Assembly: GCF_029873635.1 (NCBI RefSeq)
Contig: NC_080427.1
Span: 75,237,348-75,301,347 of the forward strand
Direction: 5' to 3'
DNA length: 64,000 bases
DNA from: Malania oleifera
Lineage: Eukaryota > Streptophyta > Magnoliopsida > Santalales > Ximeniaceae
The position numbers and the translations under genes were made by a program. Within the stretch, counting starts at the first letter, position 1; each line of letters starts with the position of its first letter. The notes below the pieces were generated by a model. It saw only the letters and a program-made list of their open reading frames with translations. It searched no databases and was not told the DNA's origin. This document shows positions 21,476-32,943 of the stretch, piece after piece.

Positions 21476-23929
21476 CGTGACACCCCGAACCCGCCAAGTG
21501 GGCTACGGGTGCCACGTGTTCCAATCACCTGCATCTAATACCATAATTATCATACACGTAGGGGAACATAAATAAATAACCTCAAATAAATACCAGAGTT
21601 CTATACAACAACCCAAAAACGAGCACTACAACATCCAAATATTTATCTCCACAATCAGTATTTAAAAAAAATCCCGCACAAATATATTTATACATATATT
21701 AATATCTCACAATACCGCAAAAAGAAACCAGCAAAATAGTCCCAGCCTAGGCCTTCAAACCCGGTCTCCAGAAGAACCTGAAAAATTGTTAATCCACTAG
21801 GGTGAGACACTTCTCAGTAAGGTTGGAATAAATTATATCAGTGTGTGATAATTGAGTTTTAATATTTATATCTCAAAATAAACTGCTTATAATATAACAT
21901 CAATAACAATTGAGAAAACGTATCACTGATAACATCACTACATACGCACATCCAAAATGTACAAGTACATAATTTTTATGCAAGCAAAAGTCCCCGAGAA
22001 TAGAGAAGATTACCCGCCCATACAAGTAGCTTCCCTCTACTTTAGTACTAAAAACTACCTACCAGAGCACTCACCTTACTCAGTACTTCGCTGCCAGTAC
22101 ACACATTTTTATTATTTAAAGGCAAAGGTTTCCGAGGATCGGGATGTCTGCCCGCCCATACAAATAGCATCCCTTTGCACTGATACGAAGAAACTACCTA
22201 GTAGAGCACTCGCCTTTCTCAGCAAGCCCCCGGTGGTATGTTTACCTCGTCGCATGCACACACATGCATTCATAATATGCTATATCATTATTATTATGTT
22301 ATAATAAAATTCACATGCGCACAATACATCCACATAGGAATCATGCATCTCACACTTCATCTTCCAATGTCCTCAGTACGTGGCCCACACAGAGAAACTG
22401 CGTACATGTCATTACGTGGCCCACACAGGCACCTACGTACTTCTTATTTACACGTGGCCCACACAGGGTACATAACATGGCCCACACAAGCGCCATTATC
22501 CACACAGGATATAACGTGGCCCATATAGGCACCACTACCCACACAGGGTATATAGCATGGCCCACACAGGCGTCATTATCCACACAGGATATAACGTGGC
22601 CCACACAAGAACCACTGTTCACCAGTATCCAATCCTCATGACCTACCCGTACATTAGTAGAAGAGACTCCTCGACCTGCCAATGTCATACCTCATACAAA
22701 TGACAATACAACGAGCTCCTCGACCTGCCAACGTCACATCATGATTTATATTTAGGCAATATAACAACCTCCTCATGCCAGCATTATATTGAGATGCATA
22801 TAAATAACCACACCAATTAGTTCACACAGACGCATCAATGCATTTCCACACAGGAATCCAACAAATCAATATATTTTCCACACAGTATCCCAACAGATCA
22901 ATACATTTCCACACAAGAGTCAAACATAACAATTCATTCATCATGTCATAATCATTACGAACACCCCCACATGCAAACCCAAATACTACAGTAATTCATA
23001 TTCAATTTATTAGAAAAAATTACTCTCATGTCACACAAATTTAATATCATAAACAATTATCCCAAATATGACCGTAAACCAAAATCATCATTTTTCCAGT
23101 AATCAAGCTATTCTGAAAATCATATAAATTTTGTATGCTCGTAAATAACTGGTTCACTTTAATAAAATACTGATATAATTTTATTCCCCCTTACCTGATT
23201 TCCTGAACCACGCCTGCAGCGCTCCCAAAATTATACTCGTAGAGCTCACCTGAACCCTAATTCAATCAAATCAACCCCAATAAAATATTATTTTAATATT
23301 TCTTAATTTACAATAATTAAATAACAATTAATTTCTAAATAATCCATTTATCTTAGTTTTGGGGCTATTTTCACAACGATCCCACGAGAAATTCGCTTCG
23401 CTAGAGTTGTAGAGAATCATCCCTAGATTTTCATGGTGACGTCCGATCGCCCATTTGACTTATAATTTAGGAAAAATTGAGACAAAAATGAAATTTTGGC
23501 TTACCCCCAAGAGATATGCCCACGCTACTCCTACGACAAATCCATTTCGGTAGATATGTCAGTGGCGGAGAATGGAGTTTGGTGGTATTCTCAGATTTTC
23601 AATTGGGCGAAAATCCGTCATAAAATCGTAAAAAGAATAGGAGTGGAGAGCGTGAGTTAAAGAGAATTTTTTTTTCTTTCTTTTCTTTTTTTCTTTCTGT
23701 CTACCCAGCGTGAGTCTCTTTTTTTTTCTTTTCTCTTTCTACTTCCTGCTTCCTTAAGCCTTTAAGTTTCCTTTTTCCTTTTTTTTTTTTCTCCTTTATC
23801 CATACTTTACTTTTATATATATATATATCCAAAATCCTTAACTTTCTTAATTTAATTAATTTTCTTAATAATAATTAATTAATTAATAATAATAAATTTT
23901 TTATTTATTTATTTATTTTGGTTGTTACA
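21476..23929 (-). repeat. Element E 3' LTR
   Basis: 2454 bp. Contains the ACGTGGCCCACACAGG motif array at about 22377-22610 and one copy of the segment that is triplicated in the other LTR. Reading frames at 21957-22688 are repeats of the array, not genes. Confidence 0.88.
22377..22610. promoter_or_regulatory. Array of ACGTGGCCCACACAGG motifs in element E LTR
   Basis: Seven 16-bp copies near 22377, 22414, 22452, 22475, 22514, 22556 and 22595, mixed with shorter 'ccacacagg' units. ACGTGGC is the core of plant G-box/ABRE sites bound by bZIP factors. The same array recurs at 25260-25480 in the other LTR. A regulatory role is inferred. Confidence 0.6.
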
Positions 23930-24325
23930 TTCTCCCCTCCTTAAAAGAATTTCGTTCTCAAAATTTGCTAATAAATTATAGAACAACAAATCACTTTAAC
24001 ATTTAAATCCTCAATTAAAACATCGAACAACCAACTTATCCCCAAATCAACCTAACTCTCAAGTTCTAATTCTGAGTTCCAGCCTCTCTGCTCAAAAATA
24101 TCACCGTCAACGGATTTACCGTGATTTTCTGAAACTGACTAGATTCAGAAACTCACAGAAGTCCATCAAGGGATTTCTCTCTCAAAGTTATGAAACAAAA
24201 CTCAAAATCTTCTATCAACATCCTAATCTACTTATTCCTATTCTTATCCTTATTCGTACCTATACTCTAGTATTAATCAATCTTAAAGTTTGCAGAACCT
24301 ATAACCTAATGCTCTCATACCACAA
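23930..24325 (-). other. Element E interior with PBS and polypurine tract only
   Basis: 396 bp between the LTRs. Minus-strand order is PBS, non-coding spacer, polypurine tract. No open frame of note, no gag or pol similarity. Confidence 0.85.
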
Positions 24326-27300
24326 TGTGATGCCCCGAAACTCGCCAAGTGGGGCCCGGGTGCCACGTGTTCCAATCACCTGCATCTGATACTATAATTA
24401 TCATACACGCAGCGGAACATAAATAAATAACCTCAAATAAATACCAGAGTTATATATAATAACCAAAAAACAAACACTACAACATCCAAATATCTATCTC
24501 CACAACCAGTAATTAAAACATAATCTCGTACAAATATATCTATACATATATCAGTATCTCACAATGTCCCAAAAAGAAACCAACAAAACAATCCCAGCCT
24601 AGGCCTTCAAACTCGGTCTCTAGAAGAACCTAAAAATTTGTTAATCCACTAGGGTGAGACACTTTTTAGTAAGGGTGGAATAAATTATAACAGTGTGTGA
24701 CAATTGAGTTTTAATATTTATATCACAAAATAAACTATTTCTTATATAACATCAATAACAAATGAGAAAATGTATCACTGATAACATCACTGACACATGA
24801 TATCATACGCACATCCAAAATGTACAAGCACATAATTTTTATGCAGATGAAAGTCCCCGAGAATAGGAAAGATTACTCGCCCATACAAGTAGCTTCCCTC
24901 TGCTCTGATACTAAAAACTACCTATCAGAGCACTCACCTTACTCAGTAAGCCCTTAGGAGAAGTATGACCCCTCCGCCAGTACACATATTTTTATTATTT
25001 TAAAAGCAAATGTTTCCGAGGATCGGGATATCTATCCGCCTATACAAGTAGCATCCCTTTGCACTGATACCAAGAAACTACCTAGCAAAGCACTCGCCTT
25101 TCTCAGCAAGCCCCCGGTGGTATGTTTACCTTGCCGCATGCACACACATGCATTCACAATACGCTATATCATTATTATTATCTTATAATAAAATTCACAT
25201 GTGCACAACACATCCACACAGGAATCATGCATCTCACACTTCATCTTCCAATGTCCTCAGTACGTGGCCCACACAGAGCAACTGCATACATGTCAGTACA
25301 TGGCTCACACAGGCACCACTACCTACACAGGGTACATAATATGGCATACACATGCACCATTATCCACACAGGATATAACATGGCCCACACAGGCACCACT
25401 ACCCACACAGGGTATATAACATGACCCACACAGACGTCATTATCCACATAGGATATAACGTGGCCCATACAGGCACCACTGTTCACTAGTATCCAATCCC
25501 CATGACCTACCCGTCGTACATCAGTAGAACAAGCTTCTCGACCTGCCAATGTCCTACCCCATATAAATGACAATACGACAAGCTCCTCGACCTGCCAATG
25601 TCACATCATGATTTATATTTAGGTAAAATAACAACCTCCTCATGCCAACGTTATATTGAGATGCATGCGAATAACCACACCAGTTAGTTCACACAGACGC
25701 ATCAATGCATTTCCACACAGGAATCCAACAGATCAATACATTTTCCACACATTATCCCAATAGATCAATACATTTCCACATAAAAGTCAAACATAGCAAT
25801 TCATTCATCATGTCATAATCATTCCAAACACCTCCACATGCAAACCCAAATACTACAGTAATTCATATTCAATTTATTCCCCCTTACCTGATTTCCTGAA
25901 CCACGTTTGCAGGGCTCCCAAAATTATACCCACAGCACTCACCCGAACCCTAATTCAATCAAATCAACCCCAATAAAATATTATTTTAACATTTCCTAAT
26001 TTACAATAATTAAATAACAATTAATTTCTAAATAACTCATTTATCCTAGTTTTGGGGCTATTTCCACATCGACACCACGAGAAATTCGTTCCACTAGACT
26101 TGTAGAGAATCATCCCTAAATTCTCGTAGTGGTATCCGATCGCCCATTTGACTTAAAATTTAGGAAAAATTGAGATATGTCCACGCTACTCCTATGATAA
26201 ATCTACTTCGGTAGATATGTCGATGGCGGAGAATGGATTTTGGTGGTATTCTCAGACTTCCAATTGGGCAAGAATCCGCCGCGAAATCGTAGAAAAAAGA
26301 AGAGTGGAGAGTGTGAGTTAAAGAAAATTTTTTTTCTTTCTTTCTTTTCTTTTTCTCTTTTTGTTTGCCCAGCATGAGTCTCTCTTTTTCTTTTTTTTTT
26401 CTTTTCTCTTTCTACTTCCTGCTTCCTTAGCCTTTAAGTTTCCTTTTTCCTTTTTTTTTTTCTTCTTTATCCATACTTTACTTTTATATATATATATATA
26501 TATACATACATACTTACATATATTTTAAGTATAAATTAAAATACTTTATCCAAAATTATACCCGTAGCGCTCACCCGAACCCTAATTTAATCAAATCAAC
26601 CCCAATAAAATATTATTTTAACATTACTCAATTACAATAATTAAATAACAATTAATTTCTAAATAACTCATTTATTTTAATTTTGGGGCTATTTCCATAA
26701 CGACCCCATGAGACCGCTAGACTCGTAGAGGATCATCCCTAGATTCTCATGGTGGTGTCCAATCACCCATTTGACTTAAAATTTAGGAAAAATTGAAACA
26801 AGAATAAAAATTTGGCTTACCCAAGAGATATGTCCACGCTACTCCTACGACAAATCCACTTCAGTAGATATATCGATGGCGGAGAATGGATTTCGGTGGT
26901 ATTCTCAGACTTCCAATTGGGCGAGAATCCGCCGCAAAATCGTAGAAAAAAGAGGAGTGGAGAGCGTGAGTTAAAGAGAATTTTTTTTGTTTCTTTTCTT
27001 TTTCTCTTTTTGTCTGCCCAACATGAGTCTCTTTTTTTTTTTCTTTTCTCTTTCTACTTCCTGCTTCCTTAGCCTTTAAGTTTCCTTTTTCCTTTTTTTT
27101 TTTCTTCTTTATCCATACTTTACTTTTATCTTTTATATATATACTTATATATATATAAACTTACATATATTTTAAGTAACAATTCAAATACTTTATCCAA
27201 AATTATACCCGCAGCGCTCACTCGAACCCTAATTCAATCAAATCAACTCCAATAAAATATTATTTTAACATTTCCTAATTTACAATAATTAAATAACAAT

Positions 27301-27939
27301 TAATTTCTAAATAACTTATTTATCCTAGTTTTGGGGCTATTTCCACAACGACCCCACGAGAAATTCGCTCCGCTAGACTCGTAGAAGATCATTCCTAAAT
27401 TCTCGTGGTGGTGTCCGATCACCCATTTGACTTAAAATTTAGGAAAAATTGAGACAAGAATGAAAATTTTGCTTACCTAAGAGATATGTTCACGCTACTC
27501 CTACGACAAATCCATTTCGATAGATATGTCAATGGCGGAGAATGGATTTCGGTGGTATTCTCAAACTTCCAATTGGGTGAGAATCCGCCGCGAAATCCTA
27601 GAAAAAAGAGGAGTGGAGAGCGTGAGTTGAAGAGAATTTTTTTTTTTGTTTCTTTTCTTTTTCTCTTTTTGTCTGCCCAGTGTGAGTCTCTTTTTTTTTT
27701 TTTCTCTCTTTCTACTTCCTGCTTCCTTAGCCTTTAAGTTTCATTTTTCCTTTTTTTTTTTTCCTCCTTTATCTATACTTTACATTTATATATATACTTT
27801 TATATATATATCTCCAAAATCCTCAACTTTCTTAATTTAATTAATTTTCTTAATTGTAATTAATTAATTAATAATAATAATTTTTTAAATTAATAATATA
27901 TTTATTTATTTATTTATTTATTTATTTTGGGTTGTTACA
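24326..27939 (-). repeat. Element E 5' LTR with internal triplication
   Basis: 3614 bp. Carries the motif array (25260-25480) and three tandem units beginning near 25921, 26553 and 27200, spaced 632 and 647 bases. Each unit includes the poly-pyrimidine run, the 'ttatccatactttacttttata' stretch and the 'ccgaaccctaattcaatcaaatcaacccc' stretch. Confidence 0.88.
25921..27800. repeat. Three tandem 0.63-0.65-kb units
   Basis: Units start at the shared 'aaattataccc' at 25921, 26553 and 27200. They differ by scattered substitutions and small indels (unit 1 lacks about 25 bases before 'agatatgtccacg'). The triplication is therefore not very recent. The last unit is cut where the normal LTR sequence resumes. 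Confidence 0.88.
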
Positions 27940-27944
27940 GTACC
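27940..27944. repeat. Target-site duplication of element E, right
   Basis: GTACC; afterwards the A LTR continues with GTAACTTATAG. Confidence 0.85.
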
Positions 27945-28977
27945 GTAACTTATAGAATAGATATCTATGATCAGATTAGTGCTAACCACCCCACGAGGGG
28001 GTGAGAGATGGATAGTCCATGTGGTTTTCAGTACAGAGTGTGGACGTTCACCTGACTGTCCGGACTATGGTGTGGTGAGCCCATCATACTTACAGACATT
28101 TTTGACTCAACAGTGGTCGGCCAGCCATTGTTAGGTCCCGCCTTCAAGTTACACAACCCGTCATGAGGGTAATACATGACATCAGCTAACTATTCATTCT
28201 GGGTATGTTTTCAGTATTATTAGCTATATCAGATAGTTATGATTAGTATGATGTATTAGAAATATGAAAGTATACGTTTTTCCAATTTTTAAATGATCAA
28301 TGTTTTTTGGTATCAAGTGTGTAGTGTATATCTATAATATCATTAAGTATTCATGTTGTCACACAGCTGTATTTAGTTTATTTTCCCTTACTGAGAAGTG
28401 TCTCACCTCCAAACATTAAATGATTTTCAGGAAATCCAGAAAAATCGGCGGAGCGTGGCTACCGTTGAGTTTATTGAGTTACCCCGCTAGGAGGGTAAGT
28501 GTGGTGCTAGGATCGACGGTTTTTGTTGTAGGATCCTAGGAAATACTTTTTTGTGTTTTGGGTATTTTGGAGATTGTATATAAGTACTGTGTTTTGCGAT
28601 TATAGTTAACTCTGATATTATATATATTTTGTAGTAATCAGGTTGATGATTTACATTTACTGCTACCTAAGTTCCATTATGTATGACAAGTGTTCCCGTT
28701 ACTCATGGTTTCGAGTTGACTATTCTATTTATTTTATTTTATTAAATGATTAGATAAACAGGTCGTTACAATTAATCTACAAAAAATAGTATATAATTAT
28801 AGTATGTTAACATTTTTAATTAATATTATAATTAACATTTTAATTTTTAATTTTTAAAAATTTATATTTAAAAACTTGTAAATGATTATGTTAATATTTT
28901 AATTGATATTATAAATTATAAAGGCAATGCTTAGGCAATTAACACATATCACTTATACATACAATTTTGTTTTGTGT

Positions 28978-29068
28978 AGGTCTTTTTTCTTTCCCAAGCA
29001 CGAATCTAAATGACAGGAAGCTCAAGCAGTGCTCCAATGACGATATTGTTGTATATAGGGGGGAACCT
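28978..29068 (+). other. Possible orphan exon
   Basis: Bounded by an acceptor-like TTTTGTGTAG and a donor-like GTAAGTA, with one frame open throughout (contains NDDIVVYRGEPFK). I do not recognise the protein, and no partner exons are visible. It lies 200 bases after the A LTR end and could equally be chance. Confidence 0.2.
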
Positions 29069-29570
29069 TTTAAGTAAGTAAAATTAGATTCGTAAATATT
29101 TATCAATATCTTCTAATTTTTTTTAAAATGTTTGTAAATATCAAGTTCTTTTGATTAATACTCCAATTTTATGATAATAGTTTATAATTATGAATAAATA
29201 ATTCTAAAAATTTAAATTTTATAAAATAAATAGCAATATTTTAAAAAATTAACTCCTTGAGATTTAAATAATTTAGGTTCCAACGAAAAGAACTTTTTAC
29301 AAAAAATACTTATCTAGAAAAATATTTATCTAAAAATAATTTTATTTATTATAAGTATTTTTAGTATATTTATTTTTAAAAAATACATATTTTTTTGAAT
29401 TTTTTTTAAATAATTACTAATTCAATTGTCGAAAAAATTGAGAAGTATATCCAAAAGCATTCTTTGGAAAAATATTTTAAAATTTTTTTAGAATTATAAA
29501 TTAAAACACATTTTGAGTTATTAATTTCGAATTAAAATAATTTATTTTTTTATTTAGTTATAATGCATTT

Positions 29571-29579
<9 letters not shown>

Positions 29580-29608
<29 letters not shown>
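29580..29608. repeat. (AT)n microsatellite
   Basis: Pure AT dinucleotides just before the hairpin at 29615. Confidence 0.9.
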
Positions 29609-29611
<3 letters not shown>

Positions 29612-29614
29612 TAG

Positions 29615-29642
29615 TAAATCTCGCAGGTTCGTGCGAGATTTA
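29615..29642. repeat. Hairpin TAAATCTCGCA-ggttcg-TGCGAGATTTA
   Basis: Perfect 11-bp stem with a 6-base loop. A related inverted repeat, AAATCTCG...CGAGATTT, lies at 33976-34004, and further 'gagattt' words lie at 29680-29725 and 34030-34050. These suggest a small dispersed element family. Confidence 0.7.
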
Positions 29643-30202
29643 ATTGGATAAGAAATGACAGGTTAATGGGAAAACAAATCTTGCAAGTCTAAGCTGCGAT
29701 ATTAGTCCCGTGAGATTTGCTTAGACATGTTGTCATGCGTTACCCATAAAAAATACTTTACCTTTAAATACGTAAGTATTAGTTTAGAAATTTTTTTTTA
29801 AATAAAATATTATTTAATATTTTATTTTATTTTAATAATAAAATAGAAAAAAACTCCAACTCAAGTCATTTTGTTTTACTCTCATAGGAGACTAATCATT
29901 CTTTGCTTTTTTCTTTTGCTTTTGTAGACGCATAGGGCTCCCCTAGCTCTTGTACTGTGATGTCATTATATAGGGAAAGATAATTTTCATGCATTAAATA
30001 ATCCATCGGCCCAGCTGCAGAGAGTAATGATGATTTGAAGGCATTGGGGGGGAAAACGTTTCAGGCCCATTTGAGGAGTGGGTGCTTAGGAAATTGCACC
30101 ACCTGCAATGCAACGAGTGATTAGCTATTATACCTCTCAAAAAAGACGAGTAAACAAATAAGAATCACTGAGTTCATTCTACTGTTGATTTTGATGCGCA
30201 AG

Positions 30203-30209
30203 TATAAAT
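30203..30209 (+). promoter_or_regulatory. Candidate TATA box of the BMT5-like gene
   Basis: TATAAAT 84-90 bases before the ATG, giving a leader of about 55-60 bases. A second candidate, CTATTTATA at 30251-30259, is so close to the ATG that the leader would be only a few bases, so the first is preferred. Confidence 0.5.
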
Positions 30210-30292
30210 GGAGCACATGCTTATTGCAGGGTACTGCATGCCCCAGGCAATCTATTTATAGGGGTGAAAATTGAAGAAGCTCTCGCCACAGA

Positions 30293-31155
30293 ATGCTGGG
30301 AATGGAAGAATTGGGTCAACGGGAGTACTGTGGTGAGGGTGGGAAGGAGGAGACCAAATGGATAAAGCATTACAGTAGCTCTCATAGGATACTTCTTGTG
30401 GGGGAGGGCAATTTCTCATTTGCAGCTTCCCTTGCCAACGCTTTTGGCTCTGCTTCCAACATTATCGCTACTTCTCTCGACCCCAAAGGTTGGTGCATTC
30501 TCTAAAATTTAACGGCTACTAATTAACCACTACTCAATACATAACAACATAATAGAACACTCTTAATCCTTGACAAGTTTCTATGTCGACCATCAGATGA
30601 GGTACTGCGGAAGCATCCAAGCGCGAGAGGCAACCTGGAAAGACTGGAGAGCCTGGAATGTACCATTATTCATGGAGTGGATGCCCACACCATGAGCCTT
30701 CACCCCGCCCTCTCCCATCTCTCCTTCCACAGAATTGTGTTTAACTTCCCCCACGCTGGCTTTCTACTCCCAGAATACCATCATATCCAAATTCGGTAAG
30801 TTTGATTGTGCAGGAATACTGTAATTAGTTACCTAATTAATTGAGATAAGTAAATGCACGCAGGCTTCACCAGAAGCTAGTGAAGGGGTTCTTCGGGAGT
30901 GCAGGGGAGATGCTGGCTGAGGGCGGAGAAGTGCACGTGACCCACAAGACGGCTCACCCATTCAGCGAGTGGGAGATAGAGGAGGTGGCAGGGGAGTGTG
31001 GGCTGAGCCTGGTTGAGAGGGTGGAGTTCTGTATATGGGATTACCCAGGTTACAAGAACAGAAGAGGAGCTTCTCCTCGCAGCGACAGGACATTTCCCGT
31101 TGGCGAATGCTCTACTTTTAAGTTTTCCAAAAACATCTCACCGCTCTTTACTTAA
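30293..31155 (+). CDS. BMT5-like (DUF2431) methyltransferase, three exons
   Basis: Exons 30293-30488, 30597-30795 and 30864-31155 splice at GT/AG sites in phases 1 and 2 to give 228 residues and a TAA stop. The fold is a Rossmann S-adenosylmethionine methyltransferase. The glycine-rich motif LLVGEGNFSFAASLA is at residues 33-47, RIVFNFPHAG near 113-122 and VHVTHKTAHPFSEW near 158-171, all characteristic of DUF2431. The yeast founder Bmt5 makes m3U in 25S rRNA; the plant protein's substrate is inferred. Exon 1 lies in a GC-richer segment with its own upstream TATA box. A later in-frame ATG (30302, MEELG) is an alternative start. There is no C-terminal metal-binding domain, unlike some plant fusions of this family. 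It is the only intact gene in the window. Confidence 0.88.
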
Positions 31156-32760
31156 CTAAGCTCCCCAACCTGACCATCATTTCTCCTTCCTCTTTCTCTG
31201 TCAAGCCCTCAGTATTGAAAATTTGGAACATAATTTGACACGAGTTTAGAAGGGGAGAAACTGTAGTAGTAGTAGTAGTAGTAGTAGTAATACTCGTAGT
31301 GATGATGATAGATTGAGGAGGAAAGAGATCTTAAACTTCTTGTCTTTGGCCTACAGTATTGGAATGCAAAGGTTATTTTATTACAATGAGCAGGCGTGTG
31401 AGTGATGACAAAATTGGCATCACATTTTTATATCATAGCACACTTATAATTGAGACTCGCACCAACTCAAGCCTCTTATGGATTTTACCGTGATATCTAT
31501 AGTTGGTGATCCAAATTGTTCGAGAACAGTAATTAGTCCAGGATTTGTTATGCACCAATATTCCCAAATCGAAATTTCCCTTCACTAGAAAATACAAATT
31601 GAAATCTAGAAAATACAAAACTGAAATCGAATTTAGACGGAATTGATTTGAGCCATTAAATGTAATTTTATAATAATTGGGGCAGGTCCGTTGGGTTAAT
31701 TGCAGGCGTGAATATAATTTGAATTTAAATGAATTAAGCTGAGTTAATTGATTGAGTTTGGTCAGTCTAAATTATGTTATAGGGTTGAATAATTTTGAGT
31801 ATTCCATTTTTGATTCAAAAGTTTTAATTTGATTAATCTAATTATTAATTAATTAAAAATTAAATGTAAATTAATAATAATTTATTTATTAAATCAAAAT
31901 TCTTGCTGCCAATCAACTCAAAATTTAAAGCCTGCAATGATCTCTAATCTCTCTCCCTGAGTTGCATTAAATGCTGCTATTCCCTTGCACTTCATGGTAC
32001 CTGAATCAAGACGCTTTTAAATCTCTCCATCTGCTCGATATCTTCTTTTATTCAATTTTCCTCCGGTTTTAACTGTTCCGCTTCCATTATTACTTCCGAC
32101 ACCATAATAATTAATACTGACCTTTAGATTCCGAGGAGCCAAAGACTTTCCCCCTGAATGCCTTTTCTTCCGAGCCAAACGCTGCTTTATTTTCTCAACT
32201 TTTCTTCATGGGATAACTCCGATCTCTAGTTGCAGAGGCTTTGTTCTCAGGATTTGAAAAGCTTTTCAGCTTAGATGGGATTGAAAGTCGGCTCAACTCT
32301 GCACGAAATCCGATCCTCCTCCGGCCAACGGTCGGTCTTGTCCCACCCTTCTTTACTTAAATGTTCCTGTGAGCTCAGATTCCTCCAGGATTTTGCTAGA
32401 CCTTGATATCACCTACTACCTTTTCCTTAATCTCTGCAAATTTGATCCGCATGATTGAGATTCTCGTTTCAGATGGAAGATTCGAATCTTTTCCCGATTT
32501 ATTAATAGAGTTCTCGATTTATCTTTTTTTTTTTCTTTTAAATATATTAAATAATAGAGTTTTTTTTACTGAACTTTTTAAAAAATATATATATATTAAA
32601 TAATATTTTTTTTGAAAAAATAATTCTCATAAAAATAGTAATTCTTAGAATGACTCGTAATCTCGTTAATTTTTGAAAATTATTTGAAAAAAAAAAGATA
32701 TTATTTAATTTTTCGTTAATTTTTTGTTTTTTTTCTAATAAATGGATTTAATGAGAATGG
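31156..32760. other. 3' flank of the BMT5-like gene and intergenic DNA
   Basis: Contains a short (TAG)n run (31266-31290), AT-rich sequence to about 31900, then a pyrimidine-rich stretch (31930-32400) that resembles a gene leader. It includes a 43-residue frame opening at about 32278 that I do not recognise. It could be the 5' region of the acyl-CoA synthetase relic downstream; no proof. Confidence 0.45.
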
Positions 32761-32775
32761 CAACTGTAATTTTTT

Positions 32776-32943
32776 TTCTTTTTTAATATTAACGGGTATC
32801 GACGTGCATTTTACGTTTTGTGACTAATCCCGAGCCCTGTGGAACTGACCCTACAACACCACAAGGTGAGTAAATACCAGAGTCGGAGTCAAGGAAAAGA
32901 ATCGAATCCGGAAGCAACCTCGCCACCTGAACCACAGGGCTAT
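32776..32943 (-). mobile_element. tRNA-derived SINE with perfect 11-bp target duplication
   Basis: Flanked by TGTAATTTTTT at 32765-32775 and 32944-32954. On the minus strand it begins with a tRNA-like head: A box TGGTTCAGGTGG matches the pol III consensus, and a B-box-like GGATTCGATTC follows about 20 bases later. The tail is A-rich. Length about 168 bp. Inserted just upstream of the acyl-CoA synthetase fragment. Confidence 0.8.

Larger units (their letters stand above)
21476..27939 (-). mobile_element. Non-autonomous LTR retrotransposon 'E' with long unequal LTRs and a 396-bp interior
   Basis: Minus-oriented. The 5' LTR is 24326-27939 (3614 bp) and the 3' LTR is 21476-23929 (2454 bp). The interior 23930-24325 holds only a primer-binding site (minus strand TGGTATGAGAGC, 24311-24322) and a polypurine tract (minus strand AAGGAGGGGAGAA, about 23930-23943). 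LTR ends are TGTAACAACC...ATCACA; the terminal CA at 21476 has become CG. Flanked by GTACC. No protein is encoded, so movement needed enzymes from another element. The 5' LTR is longer because a 0.63-0.65-kb part is triplicated. Confidence 0.9.
20170..28770 (+). mobile_element. Family A 3' LTR, split by element E
   Basis: Starts TGTGACAACCCG right after the polypurine tract and ends GGTCGTTACA at 28770. Without element E and one copy of the GTACC duplication it is about 2.1 kb. It carries the decamer array (about 20250-20495), TATA box (20502-20509) and (TC)n tract (20556-20606). It is the least broken A LTR here and served as reference for the others. Confidence 0.88.
28771..30180. other. 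AT-rich intergenic DNA upstream of the BMT5-like gene
   Basis: No confirmed gene. Contains a possible isolated exon (28978-29068), an (AT)n run (29580-29608), a perfect 11-bp-stem hairpin (29615-29642) and, from about 29880, the less AT-rich upstream region of the gene at 30293. Confidence 0.6.

Noticed and set aside
22238..22688. Repetitive His/Trp/Pro frames that look like a repeat protein
   Set aside because: They are translations of the ACGTGGCCCACACAGG array in element E, open in several frames at once; the same holds at 25122-25573.
26812..27840. Repeated Phe-rich frames beginning MAYPRD/MFTLLLRQIHF
   Set aside because: They mirror the triplicated LTR segment of element E; poly-T gives the Phe runs.
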